Origin: Nocardia miyunensis NBRC 108239
Lineage (GTDB): Bacteria > Actinomycetota > Actinomycetes > Mycobacteriales > Mycobacteriaceae
DNA length: 36,320 nucleotides
Direction: 5' to 3'
Assembly: GCF_001613065.1 (NCBI RefSeq)
Contig: NZ_BDBQ01000120.1
Location: forward strand, 1-36,320
This document shows, one piece after another, positions 24,038 to 31,416 of the stretch (positions are counted from its first letter, which is position 1; every line of letters starts with the position of its first letter). Below the pieces are notes generated by a model. That model saw only the letters and a program-made list of their open reading frames with translations. It did no database searches and was not told the origin of the DNA. Both the position numbers and the translations under genes were made by a program.

Positions 24038-24868
24038 CTACTTCTTCGGAGCCGGCGGGGCGGCCGGGTTGGTGCAGTACGCGCCGGGCGTGGTGCACGG
24101 CCCGTTGATGGTGCTGAAGTACTGGTACGCGGACCAGAGCATCATCGGGCCACCGACCAGGATGGTGCCCAGCAGCGAACCGGCCGAACCGACGGTCACC
24201 ACACCTGCGATGCAGCCGACGATCGCGCCGGGGACCACACCGGCGAACAGGGTGGTGATGGCGGTGGAAACCGAACCGACCACCGCACCCGCGACACAGC
24301 CGACCGTCACACCGATCAGCGCGCCGATCACCGCGCCGACCAAGCTGGAGATGGTCGCACGCGAACCGAACGCCGACAGTTCCTGCTGGTCACGAGGGGT
24401 GAACGACTCGTCGATCTGCTTCGGATCGACCTTGCTGGCGTCCTTGGCATTCGCCAGCGACGCCGCGGAGACCGGGTGGGCGGCCGGGGTCCCGTTCGTG
24501 GTCTGCGGGGTCAGCCGCACCTGGTGGGCGGCGATGTCGGCATTGATCGGGAACTGGGTGTCGTCCTTGCGGTACACCAGCGGAACCGAGTCGACGACGA
24601 CGCCCTTGGCGTTGGAAATCGCCAGGCTGTCGCCGATCTTCTCGAACGTGGCGTCGGCAGCCTTCACCACGGCCGATCCGCCGTCACGGCTCACCGTGTA
24701 ACGGAGGCCGTTGATATCCGCGGTCTGCGTCGCCGGGATGTTGTTGAACGACTTCGGCGCAACCTGGATGGACGCGGGGGCGGGCGGCGCCGGGGTGGCA
24801 TAAGCGGGCGCCGCGGCGATTCCGACTGCGCTCGCCACCAACGCTGCACTCGCAGCAAACTTCCTCAT
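24038..24868 (-). CDS. Secreted protein with hydrophobic glycine-zipper C-terminal half
   Basis: A 276-residue protein. The signal peptide is MRKFAASAALVASAVGIAA, with a likely cleavage after AYA at about residue 26. Residues about 27-150 are a mixed exported domain. From about 170, long hydrophobic Gly/Ala/Val segments carry repeated GxxxG spacing (VGAVIGALIGVTVG, AGAVVGSVSTAI, GAIVGCIAGVVTVG), like a glycine zipper, and could insert in a membrane or envelope. A proline-rich, cysteine-containing tail (GPCTTPGAYCTNPAAPPAPKK) ends it. It resembles DUF8020-type nocardial secreted proteins, from memory only. ATG 24868 follows GAGGTC. Function is unknown. Confidence 0.75.
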   Translation of the reverse strand: MRKFAASAALVASAVGIAAAPAYATPAPPAPASIQVAPKSFNNIPATQTADINGLRYTVSRDGGSAVVKAADATFEKIGDSLAISNAKGVVVDSVPLVYRKDDTQFPINADIAAHQVRLTPQTTNGTPAAHPVSAASLANAKDASKVDPKQIDESFTPRDQQELSAFGSRATISSLVGAVIGALIGVTVGCVAGAVVGSVSTAITTLFAGVVPGAIVGCIAGVVTVGSAGSLLGTILVGGPMMLWSAYQYFSTINGPCTTPGAYCTNPAAPPAPKK

Positions 24869-25040
24869 CTGGTACGACCTCAAACCTTTCTTTGACCACG
24901 GTGACCCTGCGCATTCAGCGCAGACACACCGATCCTCACCGGTCAATCAGGCCGGGCCAATATTTCGAAAAGGTGAAATTCAAATGGAAATCTGAACCTT
25001 TCGTAGAAAATAGGCCAGAAAACCAGGAGCGAATTGCAAT

Positions 25041-25083
25041 CATAACACCGGTGATTTCTTTGATGACAATCACGGGTGTTATG
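25041..25083. repeat. AT-rich inverted repeat, terminator or operator
   Basis: CATAACACCGGTGATT (25041-25056) and AATCACGGGTGTTATG (25068-25083) are complementary at 15 of 16 positions, with an 11-base spacer. The surrounding 24955-25110 is unusually AT-rich for this window. It lies 40 bases past the stop of the VC0807-family gene and about 170 bases upstream of the secreted protein gene, so it could terminate the first or regulate the second. Confidence 0.65.
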
Positions 25084-25122
25084 ATGGAAACCTACGAATT
25101 GTAATGAAAGAATGCCGGCGAA

Positions 25123-25815
25123 CTATTCGGCGGCGATCCGCGCGTTGATGTTCATCCGCTTGCGCACATGCATGGAGTAGGCGAACGCCAGGCCCAGAAT
25201 CACCCACTCGACCGGATTGCCCAGCCCGACCACCGTCGACACCGGCAGCGTGGCGATCATCCCGAACCGCAGCAGCGCGACCGCCGCGAACGCGCCACCC
25301 CAGACCAGGGTCGACCGCAGGAAGATCTGCCGGACCTCGGCATCGGTGTCCCACAGCGCATTCCAGGCCCGGGCCTGATCCGCGCCCGAGGCGCGCAGGC
25401 GTTGGACGATGCCGAACATCGCCGGACGCCCGATCACACAGCTGCCGAACAGCAGCACGCCGACCACCGCGTCGGTGATGGGGTCCTTGGCCAGGATCAT
25501 CCGTTCGGAGCCGCTCACCAGCGCCAGCAGCAGACCCAGACCGTTGATCGCGAGGACGAATCCGGCCAGCCCGTCGAACCGGCGGTGCACCACCGCCGGA
25601 ACCAGCACCCACAGCGCCGAGACGACCGTGGCGCACAGCAGTGCGATGAAGCCGCTGTGCCCGAGCGCGGTGAGCAGGTAGTACGTGCCCATCGGAAGCA
25701 CGACCGGGCACAGATTCGCGATGATCCGGTTGAGCCGGCCGGTACGAGCCGCGGTGGGCCCGGCCGTGGTCGCGGAAATCTCGCCGGGCTGGGCGGCAGG
25801 TGCGGGCTGGGACAT
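25123..25815 (-). CDS. VC0807-family integral membrane protein
   Basis: A 230-residue membrane protein resembling the VC0807 family. Following a proline/alanine-rich N-terminal tail (about 1-30) are hydrophobic segments around ANLCPVVLPMGTYYLLTALG, FIALLCATVVSALWVLVPAVV, GFVLAINGLGLLLALVSG, AVVGVLLFGSCVIGR, LVWGGAFAAVALLRFGMIA and VILGLAFAYSMHV, about six in all. The ATG at 25815 has AGGGAGA 6 bases before it; another ATG at 25851 is unsupported. It is divergent from the sensor kinase gene. The function of the family is unknown; it may be controlled by that system. Confidence 0.75.
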   Translation of the reverse strand: MSQPAPAAQPGEISATTAGPTAARTGRLNRIIANLCPVVLPMGTYYLLTALGHSGFIALLCATVVSALWVLVPAVVHRRFDGLAGFVLAINGLGLLLALVSGSERMILAKDPITDAVVGVLLFGSCVIGRPAMFGIVQRLRASGADQARAWNALWDTDAEVRQIFLRSTLVWGGAFAAVALLRFGMIATLPVSTVVGLGNPVEWVILGLAFAYSMHVRKRMNINARIAAE

Positions 25816-25906
25816 CGGGTTCTCCCTGGTGATCGCCGAGTTGGTATGCACATCAAGCTATTTCGCACAGGGGCCGCCGCGCGTGGACCGGCGGATGGAA
25901 TCGGCC

Positions 25907-25946
25907 ATCTCCACCCGCGGGTGTAGTGCGGGTATCTCCACCCGCG
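25907..25946. repeat. Direct repeat in the divergent promoter region, possible response-regulator boxes
   Basis: ATCTCCACCCGCG occurs at 25907-25919 and at 25934-25946, a 27-base period, with a third partial copy (ACTCCACCG) at 25948. The palindrome CACCCGCGGGTG (25912-25923) overlaps the first. It lies between the membrane protein gene and the sensor kinase gene, a natural place for sites of the adjacent NarL-type regulator. Confidence 0.5.
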
Positions 25947-26111
25947 AACTCCACCGTCGACAGGTTTCCGCTCGCCAGTGCACTGCCTAGGGTCGACACA
26001 TCGCCCGACTCGGCGGCGCGCGCCGCACCGGCGGCGTACGACACGCCGCAGCCGCGCTGCGCCGCCGGTGATCGGCGACAATGCTGGGCGGTACCGATCC
26101 GGAGGAGAGTG

Positions 26112-27305
26112 ATGGCGCAGACGCTCCCGCGTGCCGCGCGACGGCTGCTCGGCAGCGATCCGGAGAGCAGCCCGCTGTTCCGGATCATCGGCGGCCTGCT
26201 GCTGGCGGCGAATCTGCTGTGGAACCACCGCGGTCCGGTGCCCGTATGGCTGTGGATCGTCTTCGGCGGCGCGTACGCGGTCTTCCTGATCTACGAGGTG
26301 TGCGGCGATGCTCGGCCGCGCTTGGTGGTGCCCGCGTTGATCGGCTGCATGATGCTCGCGGCCGTCGCCACCGGGCCATGGCCCGACGCGAACACGGTCA
26401 GCGCCCCGGTGATCCAGCTGTGGGTGACGGTCGGCGTCTTCGCCAGGCAGATCACGGCGAGCACCCGGCTGATCCTGAGTAGCCTCGCCACCGCGGCCGC
26501 TGTGCTGGTCCTGAGCGATCTGCTCGCCGGAGATCTCAGCACCCATGTGCTCACCCCCGTGGCGATACTGGTGATCGTGCTGCTGATGGGCCTGTATCGC
26601 CGCCAGTTCCGCCTGCAGATCCATCAGACCGAAATGCTGCTCGAACAGACTCGTCGCGCGCAGCAGGAACACGCCCGCGCCGCCGCGCTGGACGAACGCG
26701 CCCGCATCGCCCGGGAGATGCACGATGTGCTGGCGCACTCCCTCGGCGCGCTGACCGTGCAGCTCGAGGTCGCCGAGGGTCTGCTCAGCGAGAAGAACGA
26801 TGTGGTCGGCGCACTGGCTCATCTGCGTCGATCCCACCGGCTCGCGCAGGACGGGCTGACCGAGGCCCGGGGCGCGGTGGCCGCGCTGCGTGAGGACGTC
26901 CCCCCGCTCCCCGAGGCCGTTCGCGGACTGGTCGAGGGCTATCGCCGGGATCGCCGGATGACCGTGGACTGCCTCGTCGACGGCGAGCCGCGCGCGGTGC
27001 AGTCCGCCGCGGTGGTGTCGCTGCTGCGAACCGCCCGCGAGGCGCTCACCAATGCCGCCAAACACGCACCCGGAGCGGCGGTGACCGTCGCGCTGAGCTT
27101 CGCGCCGGAGCGAGTGCGGCTGTCGGTGCGCAATCCGATCCGCGCGGACACCGAACCGATCGAGCCACCGCGGGCGCACGACGAAGGCGGCGGGTACGGT
27201 CTCACCGGAATGCGCGAGCGCGTCGCGTTGGTCGGCGGCACCCTGTCCGCCGGACCGGGACGCGACGGCCGCGACTGGGTGGTGACCGCGGAAGTACCCG
27301 GCTGA
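26112..27305 (+). CDS. Two-component sensor histidine kinase (NarL-partner type, HisKA_3)
   Basis: A 397-residue membrane histidine kinase. About four hydrophobic segments occupy residues 20-160 (for example GGLLLAANLLW, LWIVFGGAYAVFLIY and PVAILVIVLLMGLY). A dimerisation helix carries the phospho-acceptor His204 in REMHDVLAHSLGALTVQLE, the HisKA_3 motif. The HATPase domain follows with the N box TAREALTNAAKHAPG and the G box GGYGLTGMRERV. Only short extracellular loops are visible, so it probably senses within or near the membrane. ATG 26112 has GGAGGA 5 bases upstream. The cognate response regulator follows 29 bases later. The signal is unknown. Confidence 0.92.
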   Translation: MAQTLPRAARRLLGSDPESSPLFRIIGGLLLAANLLWNHRGPVPVWLWIVFGGAYAVFLIYEVCGDARPRLVVPALIGCMMLAAVATGPWPDANTVSAPVIQLWVTVGVFARQITASTRLILSSLATAAAVLVLSDLLAGDLSTHVLTPVAILVIVLLMGLYRRQFRLQIHQTEMLLEQTRRAQQEHARAAALDERARIAREMHDVLAHSLGALTVQLEVAEGLLSEKNDVVGALAHLRRSHRLAQDGLTEARGAVAALREDVPPLPEAVRGLVEGYRRDRRMTVDCLVDGEPRAVQSAAVVSLLRTAREALTNAAKHAPGAAVTVALSFAPERVRLSVRNPIRADTEPIEPPRAHDEGGGYGLTGMRERVALVGGTLSAGPGRDGRDWVVTAEVPG

Positions 27306-27334
27306 ACGGGCGGCGGCGGGACGAAAGGGAGACC

Positions 27335-28030
27335 ATGAGCGACGAGCCCGGCACCGGTATCCGGGTGCTCGTGGCAGACGATCAGCAGGTGATGCGCGAG
27401 GGTCTGGTCGCGCTGCTCGGACTCGTCGACGGGGTGCGCGTCGTCGGCTCGGCCGGTGACGGCGAGGAGGCCGTGCGTGCGGTGGGCGAGCTGTCCCCCG
27501 ACGTCGTGCTGATGGACCTGCGCATGCCCGTCCTGGACGGTGCTGGCGCCACCGCCCGGATCATCGCCGAACATCCGGGCACCGCGGTCATCGTGCTCAC
27601 CACCTACGCCGACGACGAATCCATCCTCGGCGCGTTGCGGGCGGGGGCGCGCGGATATCTGACCAAGGACGCGGGCCGCGCCGAGATCGCCGCCGCCATC
27701 AGCGCCGCGGCCGCCGGACAGTCCACCTTCGACGCGACCGTCTCCCAGCGCCTGGTGGCCGCGCTGTCCGACGCGACGGCCGCACAATCCCGACCCGCAC
27801 GCGAAACCGCCACGGCCGCAACGCCGAAGCCCGACGGATTGACCGCCCGCGAGGCGGAGGTGCTCGGGCTCATCGGGCAGGGCCTGAACAATGCCGAGAT
27901 CGCCGGATCGCTCTACATCTCCGAGACGACCGTCAAGACGCACATCAACAACGCCTTCGCAAAGATCGGCGCGCGCAACCGCGCCGACGCCGTCCGCTAC
28001 GCCTACCGCCACGGCCTGGCACACCCCTGA
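27335..28030 (+). CDS. NarL/FixJ-family response regulator
   Basis: A 231-residue response regulator. The receiver domain has acidic residues Asp15 and Asp16, the phospho-acceptor Asp61 (VVLMDLRMP), a switch Thr89/Thr90 (VLTTY) and Lys111. A flexible linker (about 145-165) precedes a LuxR-type helix-turn-helix (about 165-228; LTAREAEVLGLIGQGLNNAEIAGSLYISETTVKTHINNAFAKIG). It is the partner of the sensor kinase upstream and follows it by 29 bases, with GGGAG before ATG 27335. Direct repeats at 25907-25946 are candidate binding sites. Confidence 0.93.
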   Translation: MSDEPGTGIRVLVADDQQVMREGLVALLGLVDGVRVVGSAGDGEEAVRAVGELSPDVVLMDLRMPVLDGAGATARIIAEHPGTAVIVLTTYADDESILGALRAGARGYLTKDAGRAEIAAAISAAAAGQSTFDATVSQRLVAALSDATAAQSRPARETATAATPKPDGLTAREAEVLGLIGQGLNNAEIAGSLYISETTVKTHINNAFAKIGARNRADAVRYAYRHGLAHP

Positions 28031-28031
28031 C

Positions 28032-28373
28032 ATGGCCGATTACGCGCACACCGACTTCGCGGCCAAGGGCCGCGCCGAGAAGGCGCGCCGCCTGGCGGCC
28101 TACATCTGGCAGCGCGACATCACCGGCGCCGAACTCCTGGCGCTGTCCCCGGCAACTCGCCGCAAACTCGCCCGCGCCGCGGAGACCAATCCCCCCGGCA
28201 CCGACGAAACCTGGTCCCTGACAGCGGAATTACTCGACGAGAAGGACGCCTGGGCACAGCGGCATCCGAATCACCCTGCGGCACAGCGCGCCTGCTCCGA
28301 CGAGAAGATTCTCTGGGTGAAACCGCCGGTCACGCCATGGCACGCACCCCCGCCGGAGCCGCCCGGAGGCTGA
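28032..28373 (+). CDS. Small hypothetical protein
   Basis: A 113-residue soluble protein starting 1 base after the response-regulator stop, so co-translated. It is helical and charged at the N-terminus (KGRAEKARRLAAYIWQRDITGAELLALSPATRRKLARAAE) and proline-rich at the C-terminus (PPVTPWHAPPPEPPGG), with a WSLTAELLDEKDAWAQRHPNHP stretch in between. I do not recognise the family. There is no signal peptide, membrane segment or known motif. Confidence 0.65.
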   Translation: MADYAHTDFAAKGRAEKARRLAAYIWQRDITGAELLALSPATRRKLARAAETNPPGTDETWSLTAELLDEKDAWAQRHPNHPAAQRACSDEKILWVKPPVTPWHAPPPEPPGG

Positions 28374-28546
28374 TTCCGGCGCGCCCGCCCCCTGGGAACC
28401 GGCTGGGAGATCGGGGCGTACTAGGGACACCCGGTTGACAACGGTCCGCGCCATCAGAACAGTAGACTCGGCGAGTCCGGCCCGAGCATCACGGGGAGTG
28501 CCGGTTGGGTCCCGTCCAGTCATCCGTAGCTACTATCGAGGAATAC

Positions 28547-28858
28547 ATGAACGTTCGCAGGCTCATCGTGATCGTGGGCACGGGCTTGGCCCTCGCCGCC
28601 CCGCTTGCCCCTTCCGCATCTGCTGGAAGCCCTAACATCCCGTCGGGCTCGGCGGGCACCGGTTCTTCGAGCATCGACGACCTCATCGGCTCCACCGGAT
28701 CCGCCGGTCTGACCCAGACCGGGTCCGCGGGCGGCAAGGTGTACAAGAACTGCGACGAGGTCCGCAAGGCGGGCAAGGCGCCGCTGTTCCGCGGCGAACC
28801 GGGTTACGCCCCGTACCTGGACCCGGACGGCACCGGAATGGCTTGCCCGACGCAGTAA
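28547..28858 (+). CDS. Secreted protein with Excalibur calcium-binding domain
   Basis: A 103-residue exported protein. A signal peptide, MNVRRLIVIVGTGLALAAPLA, ends near the ASA at residue 26. A Ser/Gly/Thr-rich linker of about 40 residues follows. The C-terminal Excalibur domain is KVYKNCDEVRKAGKAPLFRGEPGYAPYLDPDGTGMACP, with two cysteines likely forming a disulfide and the loop DPDGTGMAC in place of the usual DxDxDGxxC, so one calcium ligand is altered. ATG 28547 follows GAGGA 4 bases away. It probably acts outside the cell or at the wall; the partner is unknown. Confidence 0.87.
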   Translation: MNVRRLIVIVGTGLALAAPLAPSASAGSPNIPSGSAGTGSSSIDDLIGSTGSAGLTQTGSAGGKVYKNCDEVRKAGKAPLFRGEPGYAPYLDPDGTGMACPTQ

Positions 28859-28876
28859 TCCGGCCCCGAAGACACG

Positions 28877-28909
28877 ACACCCGGTGTGGCGCAATGCCGC
28901 ACCGGGTGT
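28877..28909 (+). terminator. Hairpin terminator after the Excalibur gene
   Basis: ACACCCGGTGTGGC (28877-28890), loop GCAAT, GCCGCACCGGGTGT (28896-28909), 13 of 14 pairs, 18 bases after the stop. The following DUF3618 gene ends at 28932 on the other strand, so it probably serves both. Confidence 0.75.
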
Positions 28910-28931
28910 TCGTCGTTCGGGCCCCGAGCTC

Positions 28932-29156
28932 TCAGCGGCGGAAGATCTTCACCAGCGTCACGGCCACGACCACCGCGCCCGCGCCGATGAGGCCGTATTT
29001 CACCTTGGGCTCGTTCAACTTCGCGAGCACCGCGTGCTTGGTCTTGTCCGCGATCCGCTGCGGGTCGGCCCGAACAGCGAGTTCATCGAGTGTGTTCGCG
29101 AGCCGATTACGCGCGGCTTCGATCTCCCGCTCGATGCTCTCGGTATCCTTCGCCAC
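28932..29156 (-). CDS. DUF3618-family small membrane protein
   Basis: A 74-residue protein. The N-terminal helix, AKDTESIEREIEAARNRLANTLDELAVRADPQRIADK, is the DUF3618 signature, followed by a single transmembrane helix (YGLIGAGAVVVAVTLV) and a basic end KIFRR. The start is GTG 29156, with AGGAG 8 bases before it. The relative in Mycobacterium tuberculosis is, from memory, Rv2520c, next to bcp as here. Divergent from bcp. Function unknown. Confidence 0.88.
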   Translation of the reverse strand: MAKDTESIEREIEAARNRLANTLDELAVRADPQRIADKTKHAVLAKLNEPKVKYGLIGAGAVVVAVTLVKIFRR

Positions 29157-29272
29157 GTTGTATCTCCTGTGATTCGTCCGATGGGCGTGCGTCGCTGCCG
29201 TGGAGTCTATCCGCCGCCGCCGGATCGCCTCCGCCTCCGCCGCCTGCGGCCCCGACCCGCACGCTAGTGAGC

Positions 29273-29278
29273 TACCGT
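29273..29278 (+). promoter_or_regulatory. -10-like TACCGT consistent with a leaderless bcp transcript
   Basis: TACCGT ends 7 bases before the ATG at 29286, and no Shine-Dalgarno sequence lies between them, so transcription probably starts at the start codon. Confidence 0.45.
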
Positions 29279-29285
29279 GCTGGGC

Positions 29286-29759
29286 ATGACCGAGAACTCC
29301 CGTCTCGCTCCGGGCGATATCGCGCCCGGCTTCACCCTTCCCGACGCCGACGGTAAACCGGTGTCCCTGGCCGACTACCGCGGCCGCAAGGTGATCGTCT
29401 ACTTCTACCCGGCGGCAAGCACACCGGGCTGTACGAAGCAGGCCTGCGACTTCCGCGACAATCTGGCCGAACTCGGCGGCGCGGGCATCGACGTGATCGG
29501 CGTCTCGCCGGACAAACCCGCCAAGCTGGCCAAGTTCCGCGACAACGAGAAGCTCACCTTCCCGCTGCTGTCCGATCCGGACCGCGAGGTGCTCACCGCG
29601 TGGGGCGCCTACGGCGAGAAGACCATGTACGGCAAGAAGATCACCGGCGTGATCCGCTCGACCTTCCTGGTCGACGAGGAGGGCACGATCGCGCTGGCGC
29701 AGTACAACGTGCGGGCCACCGGACACGTGGCCAAACTGCGGCGCGATCTGTCGGTTTAG
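29286..29759 (+). CDS. bcp: Thiol peroxidase, Bcp/PrxQ-type peroxiredoxin
   Basis: A 157-residue cytosolic peroxiredoxin of Bcp/PrxQ type that reduces hydrogen peroxide and organic peroxides using thioredoxin. The signature STPGCTKQACDFRD has the peroxidatic Cys49 and the resolving Cys54 in helix alpha2, the atypical two-cysteine form. The thioredoxin fold is complete, including VIGVSPDKPAKLAKF and GVIRSTFLVDEEGTI. The gene keeps the position of Rv2521 between DUF3618 and the acpS-fas region. ATG 29286, probably leaderless. Confidence 0.95.
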   Translation: MTENSRLAPGDIAPGFTLPDADGKPVSLADYRGRKVIVYFYPAASTPGCTKQACDFRDNLAELGGAGIDVIGVSPDKPAKLAKFRDNEKLTFPLLSDPDREVLTAWGAYGEKTMYGKKITGVIRSTFLVDEEGTIALAQYNVRATGHVAKLRRDLSV

Positions 29760-29772
29760 CGCCGCCGAACCG

Positions 29773-29815
29773 AACGGTGCGGCCCGGGCGCCGGAAACGC
29801 CCGGACCGCACCGTT
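29773..29815. terminator. Strong hairpin terminator between bcp and the DUF7159-like gene
   Basis: AACGGTGCGGCCCGGGCG (29773-29790), a 7-base loop, and CGCCCGGACCGCACCGTT (29798-29815), 17 of 18 paired. It starts 13 bases after the bcp stop and ends 51 bases before the end of the converging gene, so it can stop both. Confidence 0.8.
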
Positions 29816-29866
29816 ATTCGCAGATGCGTCGTCCACTGAGCATCCACGTTTTTCGCGGCCGCGGAC

Positions 29867-31177
29867 TCACATTCGCTGCGCCGAGTCCGGACTCGGGTGT
29901 TGCGCGGAGTGCGGCGACGCGTGCGGCATCAGATCGGCGGCCCACGCCAGCATCAGCCGCCAGTGGTTGTTCCACCAGTTCGCGAATTCCGGTGAAGTGA
30001 GTGCCGGGGGCGGGGCCTCGCCCGGGAACAGCAGCTGCTGATTGGGCCCGACCACCGGCGAATTCGGTTCCGGCAGCGGGGGAAATTCGGTCGAGGGACC
30101 GGCGGCGGCCGGGCCGGGGGTCACCTTCATCAGCTCGGGCGCCGGCTGGTGCTGATCCATCCGGTGGCTACCGGTCGGCCCCCACAGCATGCCCGCCGAA
30201 TCGATCGGCGTCCCACCCGGCGCATCGGCCTCGTGCGAGGAGTGGCCCGAAAGTGCCTGCGGCCGTGGTGACCTGGCGGGAGCGGGCCGTGCGGCGGGCT
30301 GCGGGGCCGGAACCGCGCGCTGCCGCTGCGGGGTCGCGTTCGCGGCATCGGCCAGATCCGGTGCGGTGCTCGTCCGCGAACCCGACGTCGTCTCGTACAC
30401 GCCGCCCGCGATCAGACCACCGGCCAGCACGCTGGCCGTGGTGACCAGCACCGCGGCGCTGCGGGACGCCTTCGGACGCGCGAGCACGACCTCGGGCTCG
30501 GGTTGCACGGCCAGCGCCGCACCCGCCGCCGCGGCGGCCGAACCCATCCGGCTCGGCACGAGCGGCACGCCGAATCCCTTGGCCAGACTCGTCTTGACCA
30601 CCGGAGTGCGCGCGCCCGAACCGATCGGCACCACCGCCTCGGGCTGCACGCCCGCCGCGTCGAACTGATCCCATGCCGCCGTCACGGCCGGACGCATGGA
30701 CTCATCGGTCAACCCGGACCCCGCGGCCGCGATCGATGCCACCACCCGATCACGGCCCGGCGAGATCAGCGAGAAGCACTGGTACCCCAGCATCGCCTCG
30801 CAGATCAGCACATGACCGAAATCGCCCGTCCACGTCATCGCCCGAGCCAGGGCTAGATGGGCGGATTTGGCCGAGACCATCGACGCGCTGCGCCACGGGC
30901 CACTGGCCAGACCCGTCACGATCGCGCGCCGCTCGGCCGGATCACGATAGGTGACGGCCGCACCGGCGATCCGGCGATCCGCATCGATCTCCTCGGCCAG
31001 GGCCTCGAACGCGGCCTCGACCGCCCTCGCCAGATCTGACCTGCCGTCGCCGATGGTGAACGTCCGCCTGATCAACAGCCGGTCGGGCAGCGTGCCGTCC
31101 CCGTCGGACAGCGCCACCGCGTGGACAGCGCCGCGCTCGGTAGAGACACCGAAGGTCACCACAGATCGTGCTACCAC
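29867..31177 (-). CDS. DUF7159-like membrane protein with Hsp70/FGGY-like N-terminal fold and Pro-rich exterior
   Basis: A 436-residue protein. Residues about 1-210 look like an actin/Hsp70-type domain: VTFGVSTERGAVHAVALS at the start, AIAAAGSGLTDES and IGSGARTPVVKTSLAKGFGVPLVPSRMGSAAAAAGAAL. A single transmembrane helix (about 238-258, SAAVLVTTASVLAGGLIAGGVYE) is followed by a long proline/alanine-rich tail. Such proteins are common in mycobacteria and nocardiae and are annotated DUF7159; whether nucleotide is bound is unknown. GTG 31177 has AAAGG 9 bases before it. It lies divergent from a TetR gene. Confidence 0.7.
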   Translation of the reverse strand: MVARSVVTFGVSTERGAVHAVALSDGDGTLPDRLLIRRTFTIGDGRSDLARAVEAAFEALAEEIDADRRIAGAAVTYRDPAERRAIVTGLASGPWRSASMVSAKSAHLALARAMTWTGDFGHVLICEAMLGYQCFSLISPGRDRVVASIAAAGSGLTDESMRPAVTAAWDQFDAAGVQPEAVVPIGSGARTPVVKTSLAKGFGVPLVPSRMGSAAAAAGAALAVQPEPEVVLARPKASRSAAVLVTTASVLAGGLIAGGVYETTSGSRTSTAPDLADAANATPQRQRAVPAPQPAARPAPARSPRPQALSGHSSHEADAPGGTPIDSAGMLWGPTGSHRMDQHQPAPELMKVTPGPAAAGPSTEFPPLPEPNSPVVGPNQQLLFPGEAPPPALTSPEFANWWNNHWRLMLAWAADLMPHASPHSAQHPSPDSAQRM

Positions 31178-31232
31178 TGATCATGCCTTTCGACGTGCCG
31201 GTGAAGCCGGGTTCATGCGATATGGGCCTGCA

Positions 31233-31261
31233 CACCACGCGAAGACGCACGACGCGTGGTG
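31233..31261. promoter_or_regulatory. Perfect 9-base inverted repeat between divergent genes
   Basis: CACCACGCG (31233-31241) and CGCGTGGTG (31253-31261) are exactly complementary with an 11-base spacer. It sits in the 240-base divergent promoter region between the DUF7159-like gene and the TetR gene, a likely operator for that TetR regulator. Confidence 0.5.
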
Positions 31262-31416
31262 CGAGGTTCGGAGCGGGAGAGTCGCGTCGACGCACGCGTA
31301 CTCGGTATGTCTTCGTTACCATTTCCGGGCCGGATGGGTCATGAGCCGCAACGAAACCGGAATCCTACGGCGCAGCCGCGTGTCATCAGCGTGTCACTAC
31401 CGCTAGCCTGGTGGAC

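Noticed and set aside
24069..24701. A 210-residue Thr/Pro-rich plus-strand ORF
   Set aside because: It is antisense to the secreted protein, whose signal peptide and glycine zipper fit the other strand.
24892..25104. A 70-residue plus-strand ORF in the AT-rich island
   Set aside because: It has no ribosome binding site, overlaps the inverted repeat and promoter region, and shows no recognisable features.
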